From Opisthorchis felineus (Eukaryota; Platyhelminthes; Trematoda; Opisthorchiida; Opisthorchiidae), in NCBI GenBank assembly GCA_004794785.1, contig SJOL01007707.1, positions 994,000 to 1,057,999 on the forward strand: DNA of 64,000 bases. The letters run 5' to 3'. Positions 1 through 12,499 of this stretch are shown piece by piece. Each line of letters opens with the position of its first letter. The first letter of the stretch is position 1. The position numbers and the translations under genes are program-made. A model generated the notes under the pieces. The model did no database searches. It saw nothing but the letters and a program-made list of their open reading frames with translations, and was not told the DNA's origin.

Positions 1-1086
1 TATAAACATACATGTCGTTCGTCGCTGTTTTCACGCAACGCAGAGGTTGATTGCTTCGCACAGTCCTTGTATCTTTGGGCAGAGCGTGCACCAGCGTAAA
101 TTCTCCCAGCGGTGCGGCGAGGCCAGAAGGAAGTAGAATAAACCAAAGGGTAAATTGGAAATTCGTTGATAAGAAGCTTTTGAGGACATCACAAGTAATA
201 CGAGTTTCTGAACACTTAGCAAACCAAGAAGTTTCCGGTGCAGGAACTGATGATGTTGGTGCCTCGAACGTGGGCTGCTCATCATCGTAGGTTGACCCAG
301 ATGTGACGGTCCGCTGCACATCTAAATTTTTGATGTTTTTCATCATCTCAGGACCCTAAAGCATACCCCGAATTCTCGCAGGTACCACATTTTGCATACG
401 AACCTCCGAAAGGCAACGGTAACAACCTATTTCTGCTAAGGCTTTCCTACCTACCCCTAGTGTCATGCAACGATAGCATCCCATCAGTGGAATTAGTGCC
501 AGTTCTGGGATCACTATGCTCAGCATTTGGAAACAATTAAATATGGTTTAACGTAATGACCGGAGATCGAAACAAAACATTATGGCCGCAAAACACTCTG
601 ACCAGATTGATTGGGGGACCAGTTTCGCTCTAAAAATGGAGATGCCCATTTAAACAAATTGCATTTGTTTCAACCTCATATCGTCCGAAATTCGCACACA
701 GTCTCCAAGTCACCATTCTGATATTAACTTAGTGCTTCAACTGTCGCGAACACCACGCTTCGTAACCCTTCGCTGGAGTGACGATAGCCCTTCACAGATT
801 CGTCACTCGAATAAGATGGTATGCCAACAAAGCCTCTGGATCTACACGACATCAACATCCTTTCCTTCCGGTAACTCCGAACAAATTTCCACCCTTCGCA
901 GAGCCAGTGGAGTGGCTCTTTCCCGAAATATCCCAGTTTTGCAAGCGGAAAGTTTCCATTTTTCCACTTACTAGCAAATCTCTCTCTTCGTTACGAGTGT
1001 TGATTCATTCACAAGTCAAACCCGAACATACGATTAGTCCAAATAGATTAAGGCGCTCAACAAAGGTTTTTACCAACGGCCAGCGT
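1..1086. other. no recognisable gene
   Basis: Positions 31-321 are open on both strands (96 and 79 codons), but neither frame resembles a family I know. I see no splice-flanked exon. The segment just before the tRNA-like relic (about 730-1080) is open in two plus frames without recognisable domains. Confidence 0.5.
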
Positions 1087-1150
1087 GGCTGGATGGCGTA
1101 GTGGGATAAGCTTTAGCGTTGTAATCCCAGTCCCCGATTAGAATCCAGGG
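1087..1150 (+). repeat. tRNA-derived SINE head, degenerate
   Basis: A box-A-like sequence (TGGCGTAGTGGG, 1094-1105) is followed about 30 nt later by a box-B-like sequence (GATTAGAATCC, 1136-1146; consensus GGTTCRANNCC). The segment between them, GCGTTGTAATCC, has the shape of an anticodon arm with TGT, so a tRNA-Thr-like ancestor is possible. Box B has lost two consensus bases and the acceptor stem does not pair. I therefore read it as the 5' head of an old SINE, not a working tRNA gene. Confidence 0.35.
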
Positions 1151-1392
1151 TCCAGTTATTTTCTTTTCTCAACTTTGACGCTGTTTTCCGTTCTTGCGAA
1201 CACTATCGTAAAATAGTCTCAAGATGTACAGCACCAGACATAACACGTTAGAAATGATGTCATTTTCCTCACAGAGCACTATTAGTCTATCTGGCAGCCA
1301 CCCACGGCATAAAAATATGATTAGACAGGATGAAAGCAACTGAATGCTCTGAGTGCAGGAGGTCTTCCATTCATGGTTGAGTTTATTTGTAG

Positions 1393-1505
1393 ACATTCAA
1401 AAACACAAACGTCTATTTCCTGCCAACCTTATGTTGAAGGAAGTAATATGGGTAGTCATAGAAAAGTTGCTTGAAGAAACAGAGATCAATGAAGAGCATT
1501 TTAAG
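1393..1505 (+). CDS. candidate internal exon, unknown protein
   Basis: The open segment lies between a TTTATTTGTAG acceptor and a TTTTAAG/gtacgt donor. It reads for 37 full codons in one frame after two leading bases that complete a split codon. The peptide is charged and helix-prone: its end, VIEKLLEETEINEEHFK, is rich in Glu and Leu and does not look like random translation. I do not recognise the protein. No neighbouring exon in a matching phase was found, so strand and frame rest on local signals only. It could be a chance open frame. Confidence 0.3.
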
Positions 1506-2957
1506 GTACGTGGACATGCTATGCAATGTTAAATTAACTTATTCACATGATAAACGTCGAATGGTACATACCCCACAAGGATTACGCTAAGAATAGGTTC
1601 TCCAAATTGTTTTGGACAATTTTTTCGCTTGCTTTAACAACCAAACCTTCTTCAATTTATGTCCCTTGAGCATGTAACTCGTTCTGCACTTAGCCTGTGG
1701 GCAAATGCAATTTAAATAGACGCGCTTCCTGGTTTGTGCACAACTGACCAATCAGACTGCTGGCTTGTGAATGAATCACATGCCCCTCGTCACCTTCGGC
1801 ATTAACTGCTATCCCAACTATTCAAGGACGCTTGCATTTCTGAAATGGTATTCACTTTTAGTTCAAAACTCATAAGCCATATTTCTAGGTTGCTTCGTTC
1901 ATGTCACTTCCGTCAACCCAACTTCAAGTCTTTCCTCAACCACAAATATTCCACCATGTCGTTGCCATGTCTCTTGCAACTTGTTCCCACGGTCACGCAG
2001 ATGTCGCTGTATTTAGACCGCAGTGACATATTCACGTCAACTTCAGCACTTTCTCACAGGTCCTGACTCATGCCCAGTTTTATAGTGTCAGCACGCTCAC
2101 CCACACAATCACCCCTCACATTATGCCACCTACTGGTTAAGAACTCATACCGTTATTATACCACGGACATCCGTTTTTACGGGATCAACTTAACATCTAG
2201 TAGGTCATGTTGGAATAGGGAACTACGTAACAGGAGATGAAGGGCTTGATCTCAAACACCTATTCTTCGACGCCGCAAGAAGTTAACCATATTTTCGAGT
2301 CAGCTGAGGCCCCGGAGGCTATATTTTGACTTAGGACAGAGTAGTAAGTAGCCTGAACGCCTGCTGCACAGTCCGTCATCAGGCAATTCACGCCAGAGTT
2401 GATAGCTTTGCACTGGTTGTCGCTATGGCTGGAGTAGTTGCGTATTCAATGCCGGGTGATAGCAGCCGTTTAAGTGAGTTTTTCGGTTGTTGCTATTCAT
2501 GGATATCGCCTGGTGGAGAATAATTGGCGGCCACTTGTGAGATTTTGGTAGAGTAACGAATCTAGTTCTGGGCCGGCTGCGCAATGATGCATATGTATAG
2601 AGGATAAGCATTCATAATAGGCAACGGAATCTTTGATTTCGGACGAGATATTAAAAAGTGGCAATCAGCGTCCGACCATAAGGGTAACATCTGTGCTTTG
2701 AGGTTGTGCAGCGAGTTGTAGACATAAGAGTAGATGGGACGATGTAATACACCCAGTGATATGCGTGACATGCGGCAAGAGACGAAGTGCACAGGTTGAA
2801 AATTTTTCGTTCAAGAGTGACCTATGCGATCTTGGGTTGAACAGCTTTAACTCTAGGAGGGTCAAAAATACGAAGCGGAGCATCAGGAGCATCAGAAGTA
2901 AGGAAAGTTCCTCAGGGGATTTTTACTGTTTTTTCCGTAAGCTTGCATGAAATACAG
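1506..2957. other. no recognisable gene
   Basis: Only short open frames (under 80 codons) occur, with no motif or convincing acceptor-donor pair. It reads as AT-rich intron or intergenic sequence. Confidence 0.5.
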
Positions 2958-3088
2958 TTAAGGTTACGGAGGCGAAAACTTCCATGGTCTGTTTGATCAC
3001 AGAGGAATTGGATGATGGCACCCGCTTTGGGGTGACCGGAAGAATACAGACAAGAAAACGGGTGGCAGTATTTACTGCGTGCAGACGA
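2958..3088 (+). CDS. candidate exon, unknown protein
   Basis: Forty-three open codons follow an ATACAG acceptor, which has the T-rich stretch ACTGTTTTTTCC about 30 nt upstream. They end at CAGACGA/gtaagt, a near-consensus donor. The peptide has a mixed charged composition (for example ITEELDDGTRFGVTGR) and ends Cys-Arg-Arg. No domain is recognised. An internal ATG at 2984 could also start a 52-codon frame that reads through the donor to a stop. Without a partner exon this is tentative. Confidence 0.2.
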
Positions 3089-5445
3089 GTAAGTTGTCAT
3101 TTTTGCTGCGAATCTTTAATGGGTGTCATTTCTGCTAAATAAAGCAGCTGTGCTTCCGGGTTGCAAGTTTGGGCATGCATTTTAGCTAGGAATAAATAGG
3201 ATCTAATACTGGCACACAAGTGGGTGGAGTGTGCGAAGCATATTTGTGCAGCAGATGGTTAAGCTCTTTGCAAACAGGTGACGTGGATTGTAGTTAGGCT
3301 TCTTTCTCAGATCTGAAACCAGGCCGGTTATATTCAGGAAAACAGAAAAGGCGGTTTAGTTGTCTTCTGGAGCCTGTCCCAGAAAAAAGGTATGCAGCGG
3401 TTAGGAAAAATAACACATCCGGTCTGCACTGGGCTCTACTTTTATCTGTAAATTCTGGCACCGGGCAAAGAGGCTCCAAAGCTGTTGTCGCATGGCGCCA
3501 AGGTAACGTGATAATAATGGTTGTTGAACGCCGGGCAGCCCATGAGTGCATGCAAAGCACCAGCTACTACTTTTGTTTAGACGACCAAGGATGATGCTCC
3601 GTCCTCTACGCCAGCGAAAACGGGGCTCACGAGACTTATCCATCTGCGCCAGGAAAGGTAGTACCCGGATTTAGCATAATAAACTCAATATTGGGCATAA
3701 CTTGTGATAAGAACCTCAAAAGACAGCTCATTGTTCATTGCTTGGATTGCACGCCAATGGAGCGATTAAGTAGCCCCGATAATCTTCAGCTTGTGGGGTT
3801 CTCGGATCGCGGGATGTGTCGCAACTGGATATTATCTGTCACAAGGCGACTTTCCCCTCTTATCTTGCCGTAATTGCCGCTCTGGTTGTTTGGCCCACCA
3901 CAAAACCTTGTGAGATGGTGGTGCGACATGACCATTAGTATGAAACAGGAGTTACCTTTGCCACTTAAAGGCGGTAGTGAGTTGGTGGGACAGTATGTTA
4001 CAGGTTATTCTTGGCAGACAACAGTTGCGGTGGGACTACCTACCACCTTACACATATCCGCTATGACAAGGTAAAGTTACAATGGCTACATGCAAGAATT
4101 GCAAAACTTTGTTTTTCTTGAGGAGAGCTTCCGGGGCTGGAAAGGCGAAACAATTAGTCAGATAGCCCCTTGTTGAAGGAATTAAACAAAGAAAAGCTAA
4201 GGATCTCAGCCGGCTAAACTTGAGTGGCACCAATAAGAAGTATCTGAGGTAAACATCTGTCATACCGGAATGCTAGTTAGATCTCCTTGATGATACTTGC
4301 GTGGCCAGTAGCTACAAAGCAGCCTGGAAGAAGGCCTGGACGAGGCTCAGCTGCAGCAGTAATATTTTGATCCAGATCTTTCGTAAGCCCACTGCCTAAA
4401 AAATGCACACTGCATTTTTGACGGCATGTGAGGCCAAAACGTCTCTGAAGATTTGATAGAGACCAGTTTGGAGGGCCGTTTGATGTTCGTTGGGTACATT
4501 CACCCAGTTCTCCCTGGTTGAGGTCCGCAGTCAGTTTGAAAGTTTTACAACTCTGTAGGCCATCAAAAGTTTACCGTTCGCTAGAAGTGGCCCCTTCAAT
4601 TAGGGCTGACTGAGGGAGACAAATAAGAGACAGAAAAATTTGGCGTCTAAAGCGTCGCACTGGGGTCGAATTCGTACCATGCATTGCATTATAGCCATCA
4701 GTGTTGTGGTTAGAGAATCATTTTCGGAACCCTTTCACTAGGTTCAACTTACGTGTAAAATGGTCAGATGTTTTTGTGTGGGTTACGCCGAGTTTGATCT
4801 GAAAAGAACGCTAGACTATGACTGTTGAAGTTAGCACAGGTATAACCGAGACGAAGGCAGCTATTTACCAAAGAGCCTGTGTTACTATCAAGAATTGAGA
4901 GCAAAAGTATGTCCCGGCGGTACCGCTTGTCATCTGATAATCTCATCGGTGGTTAACTTGGACTTGGGCGAGCCGAGTGGTAATAAACATGCAGGGCATG
5001 AGATTCAGCATGCTCAACCCAGTGACAAACAATGTTCGTCGTCCATTGGCATGTATCGGGCACCAAAATGTGGCGCGATTTCTTTAAAAAGGCTGTCTAA
5101 AAACTTGAAAACTTTGAAGTACGGATGGACGAAAACAGTTGAATTATGTCAGCAATAAAAAATGTTGGCGTGTGGGTTACTAAGGTTTTTGCCTAAAAAT
5201 CAAAGACAGACAGCAGCCCCAAATATTGTGCCGGTTCTTCCAGTACCAAGACGAAGAATTAAGGTTGATTTTATTAGGCCTCTGGCTTCTGTGCTGAGAT
5301 CAGCAAGGTACGTCAAGTAACTTATAATACAGGCACCTATGGCCTAACTGGGACCCTTCTGTACACAAAAGCTGATTTAACTCTCAGGTCATATAGTCCA
5401 GAGGCCAAAAAAGAGTGATAGAATCGATTGGGAGCAGACACTTAC
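3089..5445. other. no confident gene; several weak open frames
   Basis: Two open frames, 3691-3873 and 3874-4074, lie in the same plus frame separated by one TAA. The second ends close to a CAAG/gtaaag donor-like site. An ATG at 5162 opens 48 codons up to AGCAAG/gtacgt at 5307 and is rich in Pro, Val and Arg. None matches a family I know. A small hairpin (AAAAATGCA...TGCATTTTT) lies near 4400. Confidence 0.35.
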
Positions 5446-5538
5446 GTGCATTTAAAGATGGCTTTCAGCATTTTGCTGACATGTAGATGGCAAACTGCCA
5501 TGTATTTGCTAAGGAGAATGTCACACCATATGCTTTCA
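5446..5538 (-). CDS. candidate exon, unknown protein
   Basis: On the minus strand a pyrimidine-containing acceptor (ending CAAACCACAG) opens a 93-bp segment that closes at TGCAC/gtaagt. One frame is open throughout and reads like part of a Cys-containing helical protein (SIWCDILLSKYMAV...). If joined in phase to the candidate exon at 5656-5714, a different frame is used and stops at 5465-5467. The sequence does not decide between these readings, so the frame is uncertain even if the exon is real. Confidence 0.2.
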
Positions 5539-5655
5539 CTGTGGTTTGCGAACCAGAAAAGATAGAATCTTTCCCGAATGAAAAAAATCCTGTTAAATAG
5601 ATAGTACCGGTTAATTACCGGGTATTTCTATGCTGTAGCTAGAACCCGGACTCAC

Positions 5656-5714
5656 CTATCAGCGCTATGCTTCGCCACTTGAAGTTATTCAATTCTTCTT
5701 CGTTAAACAAAGAA
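5656..5714 (-). CDS. candidate short exon, unknown protein
   Basis: A 59-bp minus-strand segment lies between a CTCTCCCCAG acceptor and an ATAG/gtgagt donor. It is open in a frame reading SLFNEEELNNFKWRSIALI. A stronger pyrimidine tract ending CGACCAG lies about 64 nt upstream (near 5778) and would give a longer exon in another frame that soon stops. It may belong with the 5446-5538 segment. No family is recognised. Confidence 0.2.
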
Positions 5715-7639
5715 CTGGGGAGAGTCTTTTTGGTTCACAATTTTCTGAGTGGCGGTCTCTTGGAAACAGCTGGTCGATGTGCAAACAACGGGGAGAAATT
5801 AGGAGGGGTATTGAGGGGAAGAATGTGTTAACATAGGCGAAAAATGACACCTGGGATCCCGTCCAACATGAAGTTGCCTGAATTCTGTTCTTTTCTACAA
5901 AAATTTTCATTGTGGATGAAATTTCAGAGATTACTGTTTCAGATGGGAAATTAGAGTCTTGGCTCTTCGGCTTGGGAAAGGCCCTTGGGTGTGTTTTCCG
6001 CCATCTGCTGCCTTCTGTTCTGCTTGCTTATATTGCCACAGCTAATGCTTATGTACGCAACAAACAATTCTTATAAACTGGTCTTTTAGCAACATACTGC
6101 GCAATAGGTCACCAACTAGCTAGTTTGACAAACAGGGGACTCTACAGAACTGCTCTCATATCCTTTTGTTCGTGATATTCGCCAGCCATTTGCTCGTCCA
6201 TTTGATTGACTGATGCCCAATGTTTGATGAATGCGCAAACTTATCAAGTCACTTACACACAAAAAACTACTCAAAGAGAATTTGAAAAATATTCAGCAAC
6301 GTTCCAGGTCCAGGACTCTTTACAAAACGATAGAAGTAACCAGGCTTATCTAACTTAAAGCTGGAGATGTGTGGACTTGTGTGCCCTACCAAGGGCTGCA
6401 GAGATAATAGATATATGAGCTACTGTAGGTGAGACGCTTCACCTCACGGCGGAACCTTCGGCAGCAGCTCACAATGCTGTGCTAGAATCGCCCACGATCT
6501 GGAAGCATGCGACTAGCCCTTTATTCTGCATCGTCAACCAGGATATTTTCCGAGGCCGAGGTTATTATACGTGAGGAAAGACAGCAATATGTTAGGTAGG
6601 GCTCACAAAACACATATAATAATATATTTATTTCCCAACTTGTAGGGAACATGCCAACTGAGGCATGATCGGCGGCAGGCAACAACACAACAGGGAGGAG
6701 GTCATCGCGGTTGTGGGAACCAAAAAAGTACAATGGGCATAAGATACGACCAGTTCAATGATGAAGCCTGTTGACGTGAACTAAAACTGAAAATCATTGC
6801 TGGCCATGAGTGTCTTTATAAGGTTGAGTAAATGGCTAGGGTCACAAAAAGCAAAGATGGAGATGAAGACGGAAGAATCCAAAGTGGAGACACATGGCAA
6901 GTTCCGTCTCAACAATACGGCTTACATTGAAACCAAGTAGATTCCCTGGTGTCACTGTTGTAGGGAAGCCAGGTGTAAAGGATAGTTTCGATGGGGAGAT
7001 AGTGCCAATGCATAGGGCCAAACGAACACCATAAATGTGACTGAACTTGTGGTAGAGGCAAACCGAAATAGTAGCGAAAAACCAGGTAGGTTAAATCTGA
7101 ACGAAAGGTCGAGCGGGTTAGTAGCAGTCTGAGCCTTCCGTACAGGTAAACCGAAACGCCTGCTTATTCTGTTTATTGTGGTCTATTTTCACCAAGTTTT
7201 CGGAACTGCTGGTGGGGTCGGACGACAACGACAAATCCGTTTGAAGCCACCAGATTTCGATAGCAAATATGTCAGCCGGATGCTGGCAAAAGGATGCAAG
7301 CATTTTATTCGGAAGTCCTCCACCCATCGAATGGCCAAACCTTGTCATAGGTCACAAAATGCGTCACAGAAGCGCCATCATTAGCCGTCTCCAAGACTGG
7401 TCTTGATGCAAGTGAGCCACATTATATCCGGTCCAGTCTAGCCACCAATACTTTACCCACTGAGTTTATCAGACTTAGGCTATTGACTAAGCAGAGGGGT
7501 GGATTGCGCAACGCTGAAAATTGATTATTTCCTTTGCCGTATGATTGATGAGCACACGGAAGTACAAAAACGTGACGCCATCGTGTTTCCCATAGGTTTG
7601 ACTTCCCTAACCACAGCACCTCTCTGCGTACTTTTATCG
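5715..7639. other. no recognisable gene
   Basis: Open frames on both strands at 7118-7384 overlap each other and show no known motif. Otherwise I see only short frames and simple AT-rich sequence, such as the run of TA steps near 6615-6630. Confidence 0.5.
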
Positions 7640-9006
7640 GTTTGCTCTAGATCTCTTGTACTTATTATCATATATTAGCAAACTCACCCCCTGCTTGATG
7701 GCCAGTCTACTAAGTACAAATCCATCCCCATCCTGCCTCATTTAATCATTTATTGTCACCACCCTAATAGTGATATAGGTTAAGTTTTTTCTCTCTTTAT
7801 TATTGCACATTATTTTGCCTAATGCCTCCTCAAACTCACCAGGCTTTGCTGATCTCACCCCATTCCCTCGTCTTCTCAAGCTCTGAACTTCGGCGGTACC
7901 TCGTTTGGATGACCTGTTTGGCTGTTATCCTCTCCACATGGCCTATGATCTGAATCCACAGGGACTCCCAACCGGACCAAAAAACTTGCGATCTTATATC
8001 GGCTTCTTTCTACCTTTGCTTTGCTGGCCACCCTGAAAAATCCAAGCCCAATGACCTTAAGTATGACGTCCGTTACAAGGCCCTCCAAAAACCGATGTAT
8101 GTCAGGCCAATGATGGCACTGCACTGCCATACCCAGTTTGAGAGCAGACTCGCAACTATTCCCTTCCTACTCTCGACTGTAAACTCTTGCCCATTCGTCC
8201 CATGCACTGCAAACACGAACAAGCTCATCACCTGGCCCCAGCCGCCTCCAGGACGCGTTCATTCCAATCTGCTGAACCGTTCGTTCGGATTTAACCATTT
8301 CAGTGGACTCCCCCACAAATTCAATAATTTTCTGTACAGTTCGAGTTCCGGCCCATGTGCTGTCACCAACTCACTCTTCCAGGGAACTTTTATACCCAAC
8401 TCCACTACAACGGCGACACCAGTGAGTCCCTACAGTTTCACAGTACATCATGATTTTGAGAGTCCTGCTACCATTTATCTGCATTGATAATCCCTCCACC
8501 TCATCATCCCCACTTACGCTTTTTGTGACCCTGACCATAAGCCCAACAGTCCAAAGCCACGAGGCCTCAGCGGTGGTTTTATGTTTTAGTTTAAATTGAT
8601 CGGCTGGATGACGCCAACTCTGCTGTTTCACCAGATCCGATGTACTGGTTCCTCAATCTCCGCAGGCTGCACGTTCCTTTTCATGGGTCAGGCAGGAAGC
8701 TTCTTGTTTTGCCCTCCCTCGTTTGGTTTTTTGCCCGCCACCTTCAAATCCCAACGATCTGATCTTGCTCGACGTTCTCTCCATAAAACGCATAGTAACT
8801 GTGCTTTCCTCCCCGTGCCGGTTTAGTGGTGACCACGCCCACATCGGATAATGCCCACCGCCTTTGACGCTGTCCCTTTTCCCAAAACCACCACCATCCC
8901 CGCCAATCACGCTTTTATTCTGACTGTAACCCTTTGATCATGCCTGACGTCGTGCCAACCACAAGTTGGGAATAAACATTATTATCATTATTACCATTAT
9001 TATTAG
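7640..9006 (+). mobile_element. probable 3' end of a decayed LINE
   Basis: The plus strand here is unusually rich in C and T and poor in G compared with both flanks. It ends in GGAATAAACATTATTATC followed by more imperfect ATT units (8977-9006). A polyadenylation-like AATAAA (8971-8976) plus a short-unit microsatellite tail is characteristic of non-LTR retroelement 3' ends. Long open frames occur on both strands (for example 8095-8487), but I see no catalytic reverse-transcriptase motif, so this would be mainly 3' untranslated region. The left edge is uncertain and set by composition. Confidence 0.4.
8977..9006 (+). repeat. (ATT)n tail
   Basis: Imperfect ATT/ATC/ACC trinucleotide run directly after AATAAA. 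It marks the likely 3' terminus of the LINE-like segment to its left. Confidence 0.8.
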
Positions 9007-10131
9007 CTTGTCAGGTTCTCAAATTTTCTTGCCAAACTTTCTTGGCCTTTGCCCTTTATAGTCCTCCCTCGGGAACACCATATTCTGGTCTTAAACGTTG
9101 CGAGAATAAGCTGAAAAATACCCAGCCAGAGGCTTCAACGTCAGTATCCTTGTGGGGATAGTTGAAAGTTTTGTGTGTTACGTTTCACGTGGCGTTCATT
9201 CTCCATACTGGCATTCATAAAAACTTGCCGACGTGTCTTCACGTTGTACCCCGGGGCATACTTGTGCGTGCTTGTCTGCTTTGTCTAACCAGCTAACGAA
9301 TTTCTGTCGCCCCTACTTGCCTTCAACCCGTGAGTGGCTTTTTGCTTTGTTTAGTAAGGAACTTTTGAATCCTTCCTGCGTTCGGCTGTGTTCTTCCGCT
9401 TCAAGTCTATCTGATAGAATAACTTCTCCCTGGGACTTTCTGCCGCGGCTGGGGCGGCTTAAAACACATGGGTACCCTGAGCTAAACTTACGTTGAATAT
9501 GATTATCTGGGTTGCTCTTTTTAATTAAAATGGCTGTTACCATGGCACACCAGGCGGTTGATTCTATCTAACCACCAGGTACTATATGCGGGATACGCTC
9601 AGCTTCGGCAGGTACTGAACCAGGTATTCCCTTGCAAACTATTGTGCCAAGAGTGGCTTTGCTGGCTTATTATGCGCCTTCGTAAATATTGTGTGGGTAT
9701 TTTAGCGGAACCGCCCTCCAGTGCCCGTAACCCAGGCGAACAAAATGATATGCACGAAGTGCAAAATGTCGTCGCAATGGAAAGAACCTTGTTGGTAAAA
9801 CGTAACTGTGCTAGTGAGAATAAGAAACCTATATAAAGATAACAGGAAATCAATTGGGCGTCGGCTGGCACGGGTCGCTCGTCTCGTTTTCGGCTACAAG
9901 TTCTTGGGTAGGTGTAGTCCCATCCACCTACAAATCGCCTCGCCTGTATTTTCAGGTTGGTGAGATTTTCTGCAGCCACACAGTATATCACGTTTTAACT
10001 GGATTATCAAATGTCTCTTTGCAGCAACAGTTCTTCTGGCATCTTTGCGCTGTCTCCTGACAGTTCCGTGCCATTTTGTGCTCTTATTTAAAGCCTGTTA
10101 CGGGATTACGGGCGTAGTTTGTGGGAGGTTC
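9007..10131. other. no recognisable gene; possibly retroelement-derived
   Basis: Frames 9313-9543 (minus) and 9599-9991 (minus) are open, as are the plus strands opposite. The position between the LINE tail and the gypsy relic suggests more element debris, but no motif proves it. Confidence 0.35.
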
Positions 10132-10566
10132 TCAGTCTGGTAACAGCATATGCATGTCACTGGAGAGTCTTGATTCATGCTCTATCTGGGTGAAAGAAGG
10201 CGTATGACCACTGCGCTCGTGGCCGGAGTTCTGCGCAGGACGACCATAAAAATGGGTGTGCTTCCTCTCACTACTCGCTCTCTGCGGGCGATCGGGTTCG
10301 GTCCGAGTTTTGTCTAGCTTCAGACCCTTGTGTAATTCGTATATCAGCGAGCCTTTAAGGGTCGTTCCATGATCAGAATTCAGTTGACTGGGTTTACCCC
10401 ATTGGCAGACCCAATGTTCGGTGATTTTGTTTGAGAAATTAGTTGCTGCTACGCTACAGGTACTTTGCATAATCGCTCGGTAAAGCAATCCACTATTGCG
10501 TACTTGCTTCCCTGGGCCCATGACATCTGCTCCATCCGCCTTGCTCAGATTTATCGCGCTCATCAT
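10132..10566 (-). mobile_element. Ty3/gypsy retrotransposon integrase relic
   Basis: The 144-codon minus-strand frame aligns by eye with the core and C-terminal side of Ty3/gypsy integrases. In order I see a D-x-MGP start of the core, the block EHWVCQWGKPSQLNSDHGTT (family pattern: helix, W, aromatic, G, P, then S-D-x-G), a KTRT block, a P-x-R-P-Q...E-R remnant of the usual HPQxxGxVER, and near the end HTPSF...LSSD, as in TGxTPxxLxxGR..LPSD. Several conserved positions are changed and spacing is shortened. Integrase inserts the cDNA copy into the genome; this copy looks dead. No gag, protease, RT or LTR was recognised beside it. Confidence 0.75.
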
Positions 10567-12499
10567 TTGAAGTGATGCTCTGTTTTGGTGTGTCGGATTC
10601 TTGAAGCGTTTGCGTCAGTTGCACGAGCCTGTAAATATCTCGTTGCTGTTGTGACCACCATTAGTGGCTGTGTGCACTCTATCTTAGCCTTCTTATACCA
10701 GCTTGTCACATCCAGAAAGCAGCAGTTTGAGCACAACAAGCCACGCAGTGCGAGAAGGTAAACGCCTGATTAACAGGAGATTATGCATCATATCAGACGT
10801 TTCTACACTGAATACAAGAACCTAGCTTTATAGCTTATCACCTACAGCTCCTCGTCATTTACTTACAGTGTTATAAGCAACCTTCAACTATAGGTCGTAT
10901 GCTACATAATTTGGTACTGTTCGTGGTCCGCGATTCAGTGCCTTCCTCTGTGGCGTGCTGTGTCGTAAGTATCCTCTTACAACACACAAGCAGTGCACGA
11001 CACCGCTAGGTCATCACTTCGTACCCGCAAGTAATGCAGCCGTACTGGACGTGCTGGCTTAAAGCCTTGACCCTATGACCGAAAGCAACCATCCACTGAC
11101 TTCGATGGATAGGTCGGACTGAACAATTGGACACGGCTGTTTTACTGCACCGTTTTCAGGTGAGTAAAAATGTAAACTTTATGAATATCGAATTAATTGT
11201 TGCGCGGCATCCGAGTAAATGAAAATTGTGTACGTAGGTAGTAAGATCGGCATATACGAGTCACTGTTGAACGCTTGCGTACAAACACTGGCCAATTTGT
11301 GAGCTTTTTTGACCAGTTTTGATAAAAATGTACTACTGCTACAACCACCATTGATGTAGCGACTATTAAAATGGCACCCGAACCATTTAGAGATGGAGAA
11401 CTAGCATCAACCGCCCTCACAGTCCAAATAAAGTTTTAAAATGAGACGAATTCTTGAACCCAGATGACTCCAGGCCATTCTCGAAAACGCAGTAACTTTG
11501 CCACTTATGACGCCATCGATCAAGTCAGGAACACGTGTCATTGAACCCACATCAGCTGCAGCGACAAAGTTTGGCAGTTCTCAACAGTCAAGGCCCAGTG
11601 GTCGTCCGAACTCAGCGTGAAAACCATGTTAGACAGGAATTCTCGTCTGATTTGCACGTTAACTTGCGACTCAGCAGGACCAGCGTCCCAGGAGCTCGTC
11701 GGTGCCAGACCCCACTAACAGCATCAGATCATCAGTGAGCGTGCAGGCAAACGTACAGTGCTTTTCTCATACGTTTTGGCGGGGATGAATCCCCTTTAAG
11801 CTTGATGACCAGCATGCTTCAAGATAGTATCAACAAACCAGGCTGTCAAGCAAACAGTCCAGAGACCTGTTAGAATGAGGACATTGGACATACCTGCGGC
11901 ACGGGAGCCACTAATTCTGAGGTTCGCCAACGACTTTGGTACTTGTTTCGGGGCACCCCTTGAGACCATATCGTTCTAGAAGTTTGACTCCCTAGAGAGA
12001 TGGCGGTTTCCCTGGAAGGAAGTATAGGATCATAGGAGAAGGTTAATACTGTTGACCTGGATACGGGACCCATGAAACTAAGCTGAGAGATGTCAACTGG
12101 TCTCTGCCTGGAGAAAGAATGACTGATCCTATGAGATAGTCGATGCTACTAGACATTGCACAATCACACTTTTCAACCGGAACGCTCTCTTGCTAATGGA
12201 CGGCGTGAGTAATATCTGCCAGTGAATCCAAGTTCACCGCCTGGATAAGTAAACAACCAACGGAGAATACTGACAGCTTTCCAACTGCAACAAGTCTTAA
12301 GACATAGCCTAGGTATATCCTGTCTAAGTTTTTGTTTAGAAATTGCGTCGGTAATGGCTCATACAGACTTCTTCAAAGCATCAGCTCTTGAGACCAACTT
12401 TGTGGAAGTCCAACGATGCAGGAGTTGTCAGGTCAGTTGTTACAACTAATGCAATGGGCTCCTGAAAATACAGCCCTTTAGTAGAGGCTGAGAGGACCA
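10567..12499. other. no recognisable gene
   Basis: Short open frames only. A TTTTCAG/gtgagt site at about 11160 is an isolated donor-like signal without a convincing open exon. No endonuclease motif of the following LINE relic could be read here. Confidence 0.45.
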
